DNA of 64,000 nucleotides from Parabacteroides sp. TM07-1AC (GCF_003480915.1 NZ_QUKD01000008.1:151854-215853), one strand, 5' to 3'; positions 35,958 through 46,533 are shown, numbered from the stretch's first letter. A program made the numbers and translations. Notes: a model not told the origin generated them from the letters alone.

Positions 35958-38900
35958 ATGAAGAATTTATCAAACCCAGAAGGTTTTAAGTCAAATTTTG
36001 ACTTATTACCAAAAATTCCAATGCGTATGAAACTTGCAGCATTATGTTTGACTTGCTTTTTAAGCACGGCAAGTGCAAGCTCATTGTACTCCCAGTCTGC
36101 CAGAATTTCTTTAGACATGAGGAATGCTTCTGTAGAGCAAGTCTTACAGGAAATCGAAGAAAGTTCCGACTTTTATTTTATGTATAATAGTCAGCTTATT
36201 AATGTTGACCGTAAAGTAAACATTAAAGTAAAGGAAAAATCCATCGAAACTATCTTGAATGAAATTTGTAAAGCCGCAAACATTGAATATAGCGTCAATG
36301 ACAAACAAATCATTCTACGTCCGAAAAATATGGTAGCAGAAGCTACACAACAAAAGACAAAAACAATCAAAGGAGTAGTCAACGATCAATTCGGTCCTAT
36401 CACCGGTGCGAACGTATCTGTCGACGGTACTACCATTGGCACAATCACCGACATGGATGGTCGCTTCACTTTGGAAGTTCCGGAAAATGCAACATTACAA
36501 GTATCTTTTATCGGTTATCTGACTCAAACCGTAAAAGTGGCAGGACAAACCGATTTCACAATCAACCTACGGGAAGATACGCAGAAGCTGGACGAAGTCG
36601 TCGTTATCGGTTACGGTACACAGAAGAAAATGAACCTGACCGGATCTGTTGCCACTATCTCCGCTGATAATATTGCCACTATCCCGGTGTCTAATATTTC
36701 AAATGCAATGGCAGGACGTATGCCGGGCATCTTCTCTTACAACAAATCCGGTATGCCGGGTGTATCTTCCCCCATCACCATTCGTGGTGTCAATACCCCG
36801 AATAATACGAATCCTACTTATGTGATCGACGGTGTCGTTCGCGAAAAAGCCGACTTCGATGCTTTGGATCCGAATACGATCGAAAACATCTCCGTATTGA
36901 AAGATGCTGCATCGGCCGCCGTTTACGGTTCGCGTGCATCCAACGGTGTAATCGTTGTTTCGACCAAACGCGGTAAGAACCAAAAACCACAATTCAGTTA
37001 CTCAGGATTGTTCGGTACAGATCGCCCTACCCGTACACCGGAAGTGATGAATGCCTATGACAGAACAGTGTACTTAAATAATCAATTTATGTACAATGGT
37101 ATTCCTGAAACAGACTCTCGTTACTATACAGCCGACGAACAGGAATATTTCAAGACACATAGTACAGACTGGTTCGACCTTGCCTGGAAAAATCCGTTCA
37201 CCACACAACATAACCTCAGCGTAAATGGTGGTAGCGACCGTATTAATTACTATATGTCTGCAGGTTACTACCAGCAAAGCGGTACATTCGACAATCTGGA
37301 TTTCAAACGTTATAGCTTCCGTTCCAACGTGGATGCCAAAATTGCCGACAACTTTACAATCGGACTGGATGTGGACGGTAATATGAGCGACCAACGCACA
37401 CCGTATTGGCCTCATGACTCAGATAAGGAATTGATGAACGACATGTATCGTGCCTTATTAAATTTCCCGTCGACAGAACCGGCTTATATCAATGGCCAGC
37501 CAAATGCGACTATTTATAACTGGAACATCCTGGAAGCAATCAAGAATGGTCATGTATCAAAGAAACATAGTACATTGAATACAAAACTGAGTGCTAAATG
37601 GGATATTCCCTGGGTAGAAGGTCTGACGGCCAATGCAATGTTCAACTACCGCCGGTATTATGAAAATGAAAAACAGGCAGGAAAGAAATATACATTATAT
37701 ATTCATGAAACGACAGGCGAACATAATCATATCATCCGCGATGACGCTCCGGTAGTTGGTACCCGTACAAGAACAGAAAATGGTAACTTCGTCCGGAAAG
37801 ATTTCAACGAAACCAGTGCTTATACACTGAACTTGCAATTGAACTATAACCGTACATTCGGCAAACATGATATCGGTGCCATGTTCCTGTATGAACAATA
37901 TGAAGAATGGGGTGATAAATTCTGGGCACAACGCAAAGAGTTACTTTCCCCTTCCTTGGAACAATTGTTTGCAGGTAGTGCCGATAGCCAATGGAAAGAC
38001 GCCGATGGAAATGAATCGGAAATCGGACGTATCGGTTATGTAGGCCGTATCAATTATGGATTCGACAACCGCTATTTACTGGAAGCAAACTTCCGTTATG
38101 ATTCATCAGTAAAATGGATTCCGGGCAAACGTTGGGGATTCTTCCCGTCAGTATCTGCCGGTTGGCGTATCACGGAAGAGAGCTTCTTCAAAGCCAATGA
38201 GAAACTGAACTTTATCAATAACCTGAAACTCCGTGCATCTTATGGTACATTAGGTAACGATGGTGGCGACGATGTTGCTTACTATCAATATCTCAGTAAA
38301 TTCACAACACAAACAGACAAAATCCCGACCAATGTTGTATTCGGTACCGGAGCAACAGGTATCCTTCCGGGCGTTTACCCCAGCTTGGGTATTACTTGGG
38401 AAACAACAACTACTGCCGACGTCGGTTTCGACTTAGGTCTGTGGAATGGTTTATTAAGTTTTGAATTTGACTATTTCCATAAAAAGACTTCAGATATCCT
38501 GATGGATCGTGTCCGCACTATCCCGGGAACATTCGGAGCTACGCTTCCCAAAGAAAACTATGCGGAAATGGTAAACCAGGGTTGTGAATTCTTAGTGCGC
38601 CATGATAACAAAATAGGAAACTTCACTTATTATGTGTCAGGAAACTTCTCTTTCGCACGCAACCATTATACAAAGATCGATGAGTCGGCAAATGCTTACG
38701 AATGGGAATTAAAAACCGGCCGGCCTATCAAATACATCACCGGTTATCTTGCAGACGGCATTGCCCGCACAGATGCGGACCTGGTTGGATTGCCACAATA
38801 TAACGGTGGATTCGACTGGTCGAAAGGTGATATTATCCTGAAAGACATCAACGGAGCAGGTGGTGTCGGTGGTCCTGACGGTATTGTCGACGGAAACGAT

Positions 38901-39401
38901 AAAACCGTTCTTTCCCTCTATAGCAAGGATCCTGAAATCATTTACGGTATGAGCCTGGGAGGCGAATGGAAAGGCATTGACTTCACCGCCTTCTTCCAGG
39001 GAGTTGGCCATCGTGCGATCATGTTCCCGAACCGTGGCGACACATGGACGGAACAGACGGTATTGAATATATGGACAGATGCTTATTCTCCCGATAACAT
39101 CAATGGTAAATATCCCCGTGTCGGTGGTACAGGTTCAAAAGGTGCTAATGGACAGGAATCATCATTCTGGTTGATGAACGGTAACTATTTCCGTTGCAAG
39201 AACATCGAGATCGGTTATACGTTGCCTAAACAATGGATGGGTGCAATCGGTGTAGATCGTTGCCGCGTCTATGTATCAGGTACCAACTTGTTTGTATTTG
39301 ATCACATCGGTATCTATGATCCTGAAAACAGTGGTGACCGTGGTGCTTACCAATACCCGCTCACTAAGAGCTTCAACTTTGGAATTAATGTAAGTTTCTA
39401 A
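35958..39401 (+). CDS. susC: SusC/RagA-type TonB-dependent outer-membrane transporter with STN signalling domain
   Basis: Imports glycans captured with SusD. The 1147-residue protein has a signal sequence (LAALCLTCFLSTASA), an STN domain at about residues 50-115 (SLDMRNASVEQVLQEIEESS) that touches FecR, a carboxypeptidase-like beta-sandwich (IKGVVNDQFGPITGANVSVD), a plug (LDEVVVIGYGTQKKMNLTGS, MPGVSSPITIRGVNTPNNTN) and a 22-stranded barrel ending in Phe. The STN domain means that import is coupled to sigma activation. An alternative start is Met24, closer to the signal peptide; I keep ATG 35958. Confidence 0.95.
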   Translation: MKNLSNPEGFKSNFDLLPKIPMRMKLAALCLTCFLSTASASSLYSQSARISLDMRNASVEQVLQEIEESSDFYFMYNSQLINVDRKVNIKVKEKSIETILNEICKAANIEYSVNDKQIILRPKNMVAEATQQKTKTIKGVVNDQFGPITGANVSVDGTTIGTITDMDGRFTLEVPENATLQVSFIGYLTQTVKVAGQTDFTINLREDTQKLDEVVVIGYGTQKKMNLTGSVATISADNIATIPVSNISNAMAGRMPGIFSYNKSGMPGVSSPITIRGVNTPNNTNPTYVIDGVVREKADFDALDPNTIENISVLKDAASAAVYGSRASNGVIVVSTKRGKNQKPQFSYSGLFGTDRPTRTPEVMNAYDRTVYLNNQFMYNGIPETDSRYYTADEQEYFKTHSTDWFDLAWKNPFTTQHNLSVNGGSDRINYYMSAGYYQQSGTFDNLDFKRYSFRSNVDAKIADNFTIGLDVDGNMSDQRTPYWPHDSDKELMNDMYRALLNFPSTEPAYINGQPNATIYNWNILEAIKNGHVSKKHSTLNTKLSAKWDIPWVEGLTANAMFNYRRYYENEKQAGKKYTLYIHETTGEHNHIIRDDAPVVGTRTRTENGNFVRKDFNETSAYTLNLQLNYNRTFGKHDIGAMFLYEQYEEWGDKFWAQRKELLSPSLEQLFAGSADSQWKDADGNESEIGRIGYVGRINYGFDNRYLLEANFRYDSSVKWIPGKRWGFFPSVSAGWRITEESFFKANEKLNFINNLKLRASYGTLGNDGGDDVAYYQYLSKFTTQTDKIPTNVVFGTGATGILPGVYPSLGITWETTTTADVGFDLGLWNGLLSFEFDYFHKKTSDILMDRVRTIPGTFGATLPKENYAEMVNQGCEFLVRHDNKIGNFTYYVSGNFSFARNHYTKIDESANAYEWELKTGRPIKYITGYLADGIARTDADLVGLPQYNGGFDWSKGDIILKDINGAGGVGGPDGIVDGNDKTVLSLYSKDPEIIYGMSLGGEWKGIDFTAFFQGVGHRAIMFPNRGDTWTEQTVLNIWTDAYSPDNINGKYPRVGGTGSKGANGQESSFWLMNGNYFRCKNIEIGYTLPKQWMGAIGVDRCRVYVSGTNLFVFDHIGIYDPENSGDRGAYQYPLTKSFNFGINVSF

Positions 39402-39419
39402 CAATTTGAGTAATTCGAT

Positions 39420-41132
39420 ATGAAAAAGATATTTATTACATGCGCAACTATTCTGGCATTACTTTCTTCCTGTTCCAGCATATTGGATAAGGAAGACCTG
39501 AGCTCCATCTCAGAAGAACAGGTTTGGGAAGACGAAACCCTGACCACCGCTTTTTTGAACGCATTATATATTTCCATCCCCAGCTGGGATCCGGCCCTTG
39601 CTGATGCCAGCGATGAAGCAACAGGAGGCGGAGGCTGGACAAACGGAACAACTACTCCCGATGATATGAGCAAAGCCGGGGATAATAAACCCAGCTGGGA
39701 TTCTGCACCAACCTGGTACTGGCCCTACAAAGATATCCGTAATTGCAACACTTTTATACAGAATGCACAAAATACGGACCTTTGTACAATCGACCGGGAG
39801 TTGGCGGATCGTCTGACCGCTGAAGCTCGCTTCATCCGTGCGTATATTTATTTTGAGATGGTAAAACGTTACGGAGGTGTTCCTCTGATCACCGTTCCGC
39901 AGGCATTGACAGACGACCTGTACGTAAAACGTGCTTCCACCAAAGATTGTTTTGATTTCATTATCAGCGAGCTGAAAGCCTGCGCTGAAAGTCTGCCAGC
40001 TTCCTACTCAGGTGATAATCTGGGACGTGCAACAAAAGGAGCAGCTAAAGGGCTTCTCGGTCGTGTCCTTTTATTCCGTGCCAGCCCGCAATTCAACCCG
40101 AATAAGAATAGCGAACATTGGCAGACGGCTTATGATTACAACAAAGAAACGCTTAATTATCTGATTGGTCAGGGACACGCACTTTATAGTGATTATGGAA
40201 AACTGTTCCTGGAAGAAATGAACCAGGAAGTGATCTTCTCTATCCGCTACGAAAACCCGACACGCACGCATACCAGAGATGCAAAGGTTCGTCCGATCAC
40301 ATTCTCTATGAATAATTCCGGAGGTGATCATCCTACTCAGGAAGTGATCGACCGTTTCCCTACCGTAGATGGAAAAACGTATACCTATGCCGACTGGGAA
40401 AAAGAGGGAAGCAATGACATCTTTACCTTATGGAAGAATCGCGACAAACGTTTCTATGCAACAGTAGTATATCAGGGTATTACTTATTTCAATACCGTTA
40501 TGGAACTGAATGAGAATGCACAAAACGATTATGCTTACGGTAAAAACGTTGGTTCCAAAACGGGTTATTACTCAAAGAAAGGTATCGATGAAAGCATTTC
40601 CATTTCCGATTGTCAGAAATCCGGTACCGACTACATCGATATCCGCCTGGCTGAAGTCATGCTGAACTATGCAGAGGCAGCCGTTGAAGTTGGTAAGCTA
40701 AGTGAAGCATTCGATGTTCTGAAACAAATTCGCGAACGTGCAGGTATCAATGAGACAAGCTCCGATCCTGAATTGAAAGGCATGCTTTACGGATTAAACC
40801 CGAACATGAATCAGGATGAAATGCGTGAAGCAGTACGTGAAGAACGTTTCATCGAGTTGTTGTTCGAACAGAAGCGTATGTGGGATCTGCGTCGCTGGAT
40901 GATCTACGACAAGCTTATGGTAGGCCAAGATAAACGTCATGCACTGGTGATGAATAAACAAGCCGACGGTAGCTATACGACGTATTTGTTCGATCGCGAC
41001 AATACTCCGATGATTGCTAATACAAATATGTATTTCCTACCGATGAAACGTAGTGAAATGAGCAACAACCCCAACCTGGAACAAACAAAAGGATGGGAAA
41101 ACGGTACATTCGACCCACAAGCCGGCTTATAA
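39420..41132 (+). CDS. susD: SusD/RagB-type glycan-binding lipoprotein
   Basis: Surface lipoprotein that caps SusC and binds the glycan. The 570-residue protein has a lipobox (ILALLSSCSSILDKE, lipidated Cys near residue 19), TPR-rich helices (ADRLTAEARFIRAYIYFEMV, RYGGVPLITVPQ) and the usual C-terminal part (DIRLAEVMLNYAEAAVEVGK, EERFIELLFEQKRMWDLRRW). It follows susC by 18 bp. The bound glycan cannot be told from sequence; no enzyme gene follows directly, and GH89 upstream is the nearest candidate partner. Confidence 0.95.
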   Translation: MKKIFITCATILALLSSCSSILDKEDLSSISEEQVWEDETLTTAFLNALYISIPSWDPALADASDEATGGGGWTNGTTTPDDMSKAGDNKPSWDSAPTWYWPYKDIRNCNTFIQNAQNTDLCTIDRELADRLTAEARFIRAYIYFEMVKRYGGVPLITVPQALTDDLYVKRASTKDCFDFIISELKACAESLPASYSGDNLGRATKGAAKGLLGRVLLFRASPQFNPNKNSEHWQTAYDYNKETLNYLIGQGHALYSDYGKLFLEEMNQEVIFSIRYENPTRTHTRDAKVRPITFSMNNSGGDHPTQEVIDRFPTVDGKTYTYADWEKEGSNDIFTLWKNRDKRFYATVVYQGITYFNTVMELNENAQNDYAYGKNVGSKTGYYSKKGIDESISISDCQKSGTDYIDIRLAEVMLNYAEAAVEVGKLSEAFDVLKQIRERAGINETSSDPELKGMLYGLNPNMNQDEMREAVREERFIELLFEQKRMWDLRRWMIYDKLMVGQDKRHALVMNKQADGSYTTYLFDRDNTPMIANTNMYFLPMKRSEMSNNPNLEQTKGWENGTFDPQAGL

Positions 41133-41159
41133 AAACGGCCTTTTCAACCAGCTAAATAA

Positions 41160-41198
41160 AACGGGAGCTAAGAGTAATCTTTTAGTTCCCGTTCTTTT
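41160..41198 (+). terminator. Terminator after susD
   Basis: AACGGGAGCTAA (41160-41171) pairs with TTAGTTCCCGTT (41182-41193) with one mismatch, followed by a T run. Confidence 0.75.
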
Positions 41199-41203
41199 TA
41201 CAA

Positions 41204-41255
41204 ATAGACGTCATTTTGAACGATTCACTTACTTTTCGTTCAGGATGGCGTCTAT
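41204..41255. repeat. 20-bp imperfect inverted repeat downstream of susD
   Basis: Arms 41204-41223 (ATAGACGTCATTTTGAACGA) and 41236-41255 (TCGTTCAGGATGGCGTCTAT) match at 17 of 20 positions around a 12-nt loop. It lies just beyond the terminator. The rest of 41256-41483 is AT-rich with nothing recognised. Confidence 0.6.
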
Positions 41256-41483
41256 TTCATCTCCTTTCATTGACAAATAGTCATACTTACCAGCTATAAC
41301 AAGTATCCTTTTAACGATATTTCAACAAGTTTTCACTTACGCCAACTTACAATATGCTCCTATTTACTGTTATATAGTTATAATTCATAACAAACAAAGG
41401 GGATTATTGAAACAATTTATCGTTACACATCGTTTTGTAGAACATTTAGATGCATTTATCGTATATAAAATACCAAAACGTCG

Positions 41484-41491
41484 TATATTTG
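41484..41491 (+). promoter_or_regulatory. Predicted -7 element for dapF-dapL
   Basis: TATATTTG, 48 bp before the dapF ATG at 41540. AAGGAG at 41521 is a plausible ribosome binding site. Confidence 0.5.
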
Positions 41492-41539
41492 CATTATAAC
41501 AAAACAAAAAGAAATATCCAAAGGAGTAAAACAATCGAA

Positions 41540-42349
41540 ATGACAAATCCAATTAGATTCACAAAGATGCACGGAGCCGGTAACGACTACATATACGTAA
41601 ACTCGATGGCTTATCCGCTGGAAAATCCGGAAGAGCTGGCCATTAAGTTAAGTGCACCGCATACAGGTATCGGATCGGATGGATTGGTTTTAATCGGTTC
41701 ATCGGAAAAAGCCGATTTCAGCATGCGGATATTCAATGCCGACGGCTCCGAAGCCAGGATGTGCGGAAATGCTTCCCGTTGTATAGGTAAATATGTGTAT
41801 GAAGCAGGACTGACCAACAAAGAGATAGTCACACTGGAAACATTATCAGGCATCAAGATTCTGCAACTAACGGTTTCCAACGGGACCGTAACCGAAGTAA
41901 CGGTCGATATGGGAACCCCGGAAATAATTGAACCATCCATCGAACTGGAAGCCGACGGACAAACCTATACCGGCACTATCCTGTCGATGGGAAACCCTCA
42001 CCTGGTTATTTTTGTTACTAATATAAACGATATCGACTTGCCGGCTATCGGACCTAAGCTGGAATGTCATCCCCTCTTCCCCGACCGGACAAATGTTGAG
42101 TTTGTACAAGTTTTAAAAGACGATGAAGTCCGGATGAGGGTATGGGAACGGGGATCAGGGATTACCCAAGCTTGCGGAACAGGTGCTTGTGCAACGGCCG
42201 TCGCAGGAGTCGTATGTGGCAAGACCCAACGTAAAACAAAAGTGATCATGGACGGCGGACCGCTCACCATCCACTGGGATAAAGACAATGGTAAAGTCTA
42301 TATGACCGGAGGAGCAGTCACCGTATTTGAAGGGACAATAGAAGTATAA
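41540..42349 (+). CDS. dapF: Diaminopimelate epimerase
   Basis: Interconverts LL- and meso-diaminopimelate for peptidoglycan and lysine. The 269-residue protein shows [15 protein letters not shown], the first catalytic Cys in [12 protein letters not shown] and the second in [17 protein letters not shown] 41540 starts the conserved N-terminus; upstream in-frame codons extend over the predicted promoter. dapL follows after 66 bp, giving a two-step LL-DAP module. Confidence 0.96.
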   Translation: MTNPIRFTKMHGAGNDYIYVNSMAYPLENPEELAIKLSAPHTGIGSDGLVLIGSSEKADFSMRIFNADGSEARMCGNASRCIGKYVYEAGLTNKEIVTLETLSGIKILQLTVSNGTVTEVTVDMGTPEIIEPSIELEADGQTYTGTILSMGNPHLVIFVTNINDIDLPAIGPKLECHPLFPDRTNVEFVQVLKDDEVRMRVWERGSGITQACGTGACATAVAGVVCGKTQRKTKVIMDGGPLTIHWDKDNGKVYMTGGAVTVFEGTIEV

Positions 42350-42415
42350 CAAAAGGATAAAAGACAGGTAATCCCCTGTCTCCACAAGACAACAACATAA
42401 AACAACAGAACGAAT

Positions 42416-43642
42416 ATGGCACTGATTAACGAACATTTCCTGAAACTACAGAACAGTTACCTGTTTTCCGACATTGCGAAAAAAGTAAACAGTTTCAAGA
42501 TAACGCACCCTAAAGAAAAAATAATCCGCATGGGAATCGGTGATGTAACACAACCACTGGCACCAGCCGTTATCGAAGCGATGCACAAAGCCGTCGACGA
42601 CCTGGCAACCCAGGAGAATTTCCACGGCTACGGTCCCGAACAGGGTTATCCTTTCCTGATCGACGCTATCATCAAGAATGATTATGCCAGCCGAGGGATA
42701 TTTGTGGAGCCGGGCGAAGTTTTCGTCAGTGACGGTGCCAAAAGCGATTGCGGAAATATAGGCGATATTCTCCGCCATGATAATAGTATCGGGGTACTCG
42801 ATCCGGTCTACCCCGTCTATATAGATTCCAACGTCATGAGCGGACGTACCGGAGTGTTGGAAAACGGGAAATGGAGCGATGTCGTTTATATTCCCTGCAC
42901 GGAAGAAAACGATTTCATTCCAGAACTTCCGAGCCGCCGGGTGGATATCCTCTACCTCTGTTACCCCAATAACCCGACAGGCACAAGCCTGACAAAAGAC
43001 GAGTTGAAGAAATGGGTAAACTACGCACTGGCAAACGATGTTCTGATCATGTACGATTCAGCTTACGAAGCTTACATACAGGACCCTAATATCCCCCACT
43101 CGATCTATGAAATCAAAGGGGCGAAAAAGGTTGCCATCGAATTTCGTAGCTTCTCGAAGACCGCCGGTTTCACCGGAGTACGTTGCGGATATACGGTTGT
43201 GCCGAAAGAACTGAACGGCTTTACGTTGGGAGGCGAAAAGGTACAATTGAACAAGCTATGGAACCGCCGTCAAACGACCAAATTCAACGGGACCAGCTAC
43301 ATCACCCAGCGGGGTGCCGAGGCGGTCTACTCTCCGGAAGGAAAAGAACAAGTGAAGGCTACGATCAACTATTATATGACTAACGCACGTATTATGAAAG
43401 AAGGTCTCCAGGGTTGCGGTCTGAAGGTATGGGGAGGTGAAAATGCTCCTTATCTCTGGGTAAAAGCTCCGAAAGGGCTCTCCTCCTGGAAATTCTTTGA
43501 TAAGTTGCTTTACGAAGTCAATATCGTTGGTACACCGGGCGTAGGATTCGGCCCGAGTGGAGAAGGTTATCTGAGACTCACCGCCTTTGGCGACCGGGAC
43601 GACACTTTAGAGGCAATGGCCAGGCTGAAGAAGTGGCTCTGA
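42416..43642 (+). CDS. dapL: LL-diaminopimelate aminotransferase
   Basis: PLP enzyme that converts tetrahydrodipicolinate directly to LL-diaminopimelate, bypassing acylated intermediates. The 408-residue protein has the family N-terminus ([18 protein letters not shown]), [42 protein letters not shown] and the PLP lysine in [17 protein letters not shown]. Its pairing with dapF matches the route typical of Bacteroidetes and chlamydiae. Confidence 0.95.
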   Translation: MALINEHFLKLQNSYLFSDIAKKVNSFKITHPKEKIIRMGIGDVTQPLAPAVIEAMHKAVDDLATQENFHGYGPEQGYPFLIDAIIKNDYASRGIFVEPGEVFVSDGAKSDCGNIGDILRHDNSIGVLDPVYPVYIDSNVMSGRTGVLENGKWSDVVYIPCTEENDFIPELPSRRVDILYLCYPNNPTGTSLTKDELKKWVNYALANDVLIMYDSAYEAYIQDPNIPHSIYEIKGAKKVAIEFRSFSKTAGFTGVRCGYTVVPKELNGFTLGGEKVQLNKLWNRRQTTKFNGTSYITQRGAEAVYSPEGKEQVKATINYYMTNARIMKEGLQGCGLKVWGGENAPYLWVKAPKGLSSWKFFDKLLYEVNIVGTPGVGFGPSGEGYLRLTAFGDRDDTLEAMARLKKWL

Positions 43643-43682
43643 ATAATTGAAAATTGAGAATTGACAATTAACAATTGACAAT
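43643..43682. repeat. AATTGA-type intergenic repeat after dapL
   Basis: Alternating AATTGAAAATTGAGAATTGA-like units starting at the dapL stop. It is the same low-complexity family as the in-frame copies in carA and the aguA-aguB gap. Confidence 0.75.
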
Positions 43683-43873
43683 GTAGGAAGCAGGATGGAA
43701 CAAAAGAGCTAAACAATGTATCAATTCAGGTTATCTCATGAAAAGGACCGTATAGAGAAGCCGGCCGCAGCTTTTCGATTTTATAGAATGTTATACCGCA
43801 ATGCCAAGCCCCAACTATGGCGGGTAACTCTATACTCCTTTTTATAGGGCAGCAATCCCTCCACATACGTGAC

Positions 43874-43961
43874 TACCGCATCGGGATAAGGCTACCTACC
43901 GCATCGGGATGAGGCTACCTACCGCATCGGGATGAGGCTGATTACCTTACCTGAGTGAGGT
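43874..43961. repeat. 23-bp tandem array upstream of glnN
   Basis: Units TACCGCATCGGGATAAGGCT(ACC) at 43874, 43897 and 43920 have exactly 23-bp period; the palindromic core is CATC-GG-GATG. A decayed fourth unit carries ACCT-GAGTG-AGGT near 43949-43961. The array lies about 80-170 bp before the glnN ATG. The remainder of the 43683-44043 gap also holds the palindrome GAAGGTACCTTC (43980-43991). No clear TAnnTTTG box is seen. Confidence 0.88.
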
Positions 43962-44043
43962 GCTATAGGATACGGAAAGGAAGGTACCTTCTCCCTTCCC
44001 GGAAGATAAATAATAACAAACACTTACTTTAAAATCAAATAGT

Positions 44044-46230
44044 ATGTCAAAGTTAAGATTCAGAGTTGTAGAATCGGCCTTCAAGAAAAGAGCCGCCGAA
44101 GTAGCTACCCCGGCAGAACGTCCGTCGGAATATTTCGGAAAGAACGTATTCAACCGTGAGAAGATGTTTAAATATCTTCCGGAAAAGGCTTATGCCAGAC
44201 TAGTCGATTCTATCGATAACGGAACTCCTCTTGACCGGGAAACGGCCGATGCCGTAGCCTCCGGTATGAAAAAATGGGCGATCGAAATGGGAGCAACCCA
44301 TTATACCCACTGGTTTCATCCTCTGACCGAAGGAACCGCCGAAAAACATGACGCTTTCGTAGAACACGACGGCAAAGGCGGAATGGTTGAAGAATTTGCC
44401 GGCAAACTCCTGATCCAACAGGAACCGGATGCTTCCAGTTTTCCGAACGGCGGTATCCGAAATACGTTTGAGGCACGCGGCTATTCGGCCTGGGATCCTT
44501 CCTCCCCTGCTTTTATCGTTGGCGATACCTTATGCATACCGACCATCTTCATCGCTTATACCGGCGAATCGCTGGACTATAAGGCTCCCTTGCTGAAAGC
44601 ATTGGAAGCCGTTAATAAAGCTGCCGTCGACGTATGCCACTATTTCAATCCGGATGTAAAGAAAGTATATGCTTATCTGGGATGGGAACAGGAATACTTC
44701 CTGGTAGACGAAGGTCTGTACGCCGCCCGTCCCGACCTGTTGCTTAGCGGTCGTACGCTAATGGGCCACGAAAGTAGCAAGAACCAGCAATTGGAAGATC
44801 ATTACTTCGGTGCCATTCCTACCCGTGTCATGGAATTTATGAAAGAGTTGGAGATCGAATCCCTCAAATTGGGTATCCCACTGAAGACCCGCCACAACGA
44901 AGTAGCTCCCAACCAATTCGAACTGGCTCCTATCTTTGAAGAATGCAACCTGGCAAACGACCACAACCTGCTCGTCATGGCCTTGATGCGTAAGATCAGC
45001 CGCAAGCATGGTTTCCGTGTCCTGTTGCATGAAAAGCCATTCAAAGGAGTGAACGGATCGGGTAAGCACAACAACTGGTCGCTGGGTACCGACACAGGCA
45101 TCGGCCTGATGGGTCCGGGGAAGACTCCGGAGGACAACCTGCGCTTCATCACTTTCGTTGTAAATGTTTTGATGGCCGTTTACCGTCACAACGGATTACT
45201 GAAAGCAAGTATCTCCAGCGCAACCAACGCCCACCGCCTGGGAGCCAACGAAGCACCTCCCGCAATTATCTCCAGCTTCCTCGGGACCCAGTTATCACAG
45301 GTTTTAGACCATCTGGAAAAGAGTGAACCGGAGGATCTCATGCTGGCCGGTAAACAGGGAATGAAACTGGACATTGCCCGTATCCCCGAATTACTGATCG
45401 ATAACACCGACCGTAACCGTACCTCTCCTTTCGCTTTCACCGGAAACCGTTTCGAATTCCGCGCCGTAGGTTCCGAAGCCAATTGTGCCTCGGCGATGCT
45501 GGCTCTGAATGCCGCCGTTGCCGAACAATTGAAGCTATTTAAAGCAGAGGTAGACGGAAAGATCGCAACCGGTAAAGACAAGTTTGCCGCCATCCTGGAA
45601 GTGCTCCGCAAAGACATCAAAGAATGTAAAGCCATCCATTTCGACGGCAACGGTTATAGCGATGAATGGAAAGAAGAGGCCAAACGCCGCGGCCTGGATT
45701 GTGAAACCAGTGTACCGGTCATTTTCGACAACTACCTGAAAGAAAGTAGCATCAAGATGTTCGAGTCGACAGGCGTCATGACCCGCAAAGAGCTGGAAGC
45801 CCGTAACGAAGTGAAATGGGAAACATATACAAAGAAGATACAGATCGAAGCCCGTGTATTGGGCGACTTGACGATGAACCATATCATCCCTATCGCCACC
45901 CGCTATCAGACTTCGCTGGTCGACAACGTTTATAAAATGAAAGATCTTTTCCCGGCAGACAAGGCATCTGTCCTTTCCGCCCGCAACCTGGAGATCATCG
46001 AAGACATCGCTTGCCGCACCAACTTCATCAAAGAAAAGGTCGACGAAATGGTCGAAGCCCGTAAGGTTGCCAACAAGATCGAGAGCGAACGCGAAAAGGC
46101 CATTGCCTACCACGACACCATCGCCCCGATGCTGGAAGAGATCCGTTACCACATCGACAAACTGGAACTGGTTGTAGACGACCAGATGTGGACATTACCG
46201 AAATATCGCGAATTATTATTTATCAGATAG
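44044..46230 (+). CDS. glnN: Glutamine synthetase type III
   Basis: Assimilates ammonia into glutamine. The 728-residue length and sequence match the GSIII class first described in Bacteroides fragilis: an N-terminal FRVVESAFKKRAAEV, the fold core GATHYTHWFHPLT and FVEHDGKGGMVEEF, AYLGWEQEYFLVDEGLY (metal-ligand glutamates), ATP-site NGSGKHNNWSLG, and a late helical domain ending KYRELLFIR. Transcribed alone, with an array upstream and a terminator downstream. Confidence 0.96.
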   Translation: MSKLRFRVVESAFKKRAAEVATPAERPSEYFGKNVFNREKMFKYLPEKAYARLVDSIDNGTPLDRETADAVASGMKKWAIEMGATHYTHWFHPLTEGTAEKHDAFVEHDGKGGMVEEFAGKLLIQQEPDASSFPNGGIRNTFEARGYSAWDPSSPAFIVGDTLCIPTIFIAYTGESLDYKAPLLKALEAVNKAAVDVCHYFNPDVKKVYAYLGWEQEYFLVDEGLYAARPDLLLSGRTLMGHESSKNQQLEDHYFGAIPTRVMEFMKELEIESLKLGIPLKTRHNEVAPNQFELAPIFEECNLANDHNLLVMALMRKISRKHGFRVLLHEKPFKGVNGSGKHNNWSLGTDTGIGLMGPGKTPEDNLRFITFVVNVLMAVYRHNGLLKASISSATNAHRLGANEAPPAIISSFLGTQLSQVLDHLEKSEPEDLMLAGKQGMKLDIARIPELLIDNTDRNRTSPFAFTGNRFEFRAVGSEANCASAMLALNAAVAEQLKLFKAEVDGKIATGKDKFAAILEVLRKDIKECKAIHFDGNGYSDEWKEEAKRRGLDCETSVPVIFDNYLKESSIKMFESTGVMTRKELEARNEVKWETYTKKIQIEARVLGDLTMNHIIPIATRYQTSLVDNVYKMKDLFPADKASVLSARNLEIIEDIACRTNFIKEKVDEMVEARKVANKIESEREKAIAYHDTIAPMLEEIRYHIDKLELVVDDQMWTLPKYRELLFIR

Positions 46231-46256
46231 TTTTTTGTTGATTGTTTTGTGTTTGC

Positions 46257-46289
46257 AAGGGAAGCATGCTACGAAGTATGGCTTCCCTT
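46257..46289 (+). terminator. Terminator after glnN
   Basis: AAGGGAAGC (46257-46265) pairs perfectly with GCTTCCCTT (46281-46289) around a 15-nt loop, followed by CTTTC. Confidence 0.65.
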
Positions 46290-46313
46290 CTTTCATATTC
46301 CCGGAGAAATACA

Positions 46314-46321
46314 TACCTTTG
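46314..46321 (+). promoter_or_regulatory. Predicted -7 element for the small ORF and nadE
   Basis: TACCTTTG, 32 bp before the ATG at 46354, just beyond the glnN terminator. Confidence 0.5.
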
Positions 46322-46353
46322 GAGCATCATTATATAAGAAAGGAGTTTACGTT

Positions 46354-46530
46354 ATGACGGCAATGGAATTACAACAATGGAGAGAAAACTTCATCGAGGA
46401 ATATCTCAACAAGATAGACAACATTGAAGATATGAAAAAGCTTGTAAAATACACGAAAAGTATTTGGCCCAAGAAAAAAGAGACACCCCGTCCCTGTGTC
46501 GTCCATTCACAGGATACGATAAACAAATAG
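46354..46530 (+). CDS. Small protein upstream of nadE (58 aa), unknown function
   Basis: MTAMELQQWRENFIEEYLNK then IDNIEDMKKLVKYTKSIWPK and a basic, proline-containing tail. It looks helical and soluble. The start is supported by AAGGAG at 46339-46344, 9 bp before the ATG. Only 3 bp separate it from nadE, suggesting translational coupling. No family recognised. Confidence 0.65.
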   Translation: MTAMELQQWRENFIEEYLNKIDNIEDMKKLVKYTKSIWPKKKETPRPCVVHSQDTINK

Positions 46531-46533
46531 AAT

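Noticed and set aside
44044-46230. Riboswitch or glnA RNA motif upstream of glnN
   Set aside because: The upstream region shows only the tandem array and a 12-bp palindrome; no conserved aptamer core was recognised.
46354-46530. Leader peptide or attenuator for nadE
   Set aside because: It is 58 codons with its own ribosome binding site and no regulatory codon run or terminator/antiterminator pair between it and nadE.
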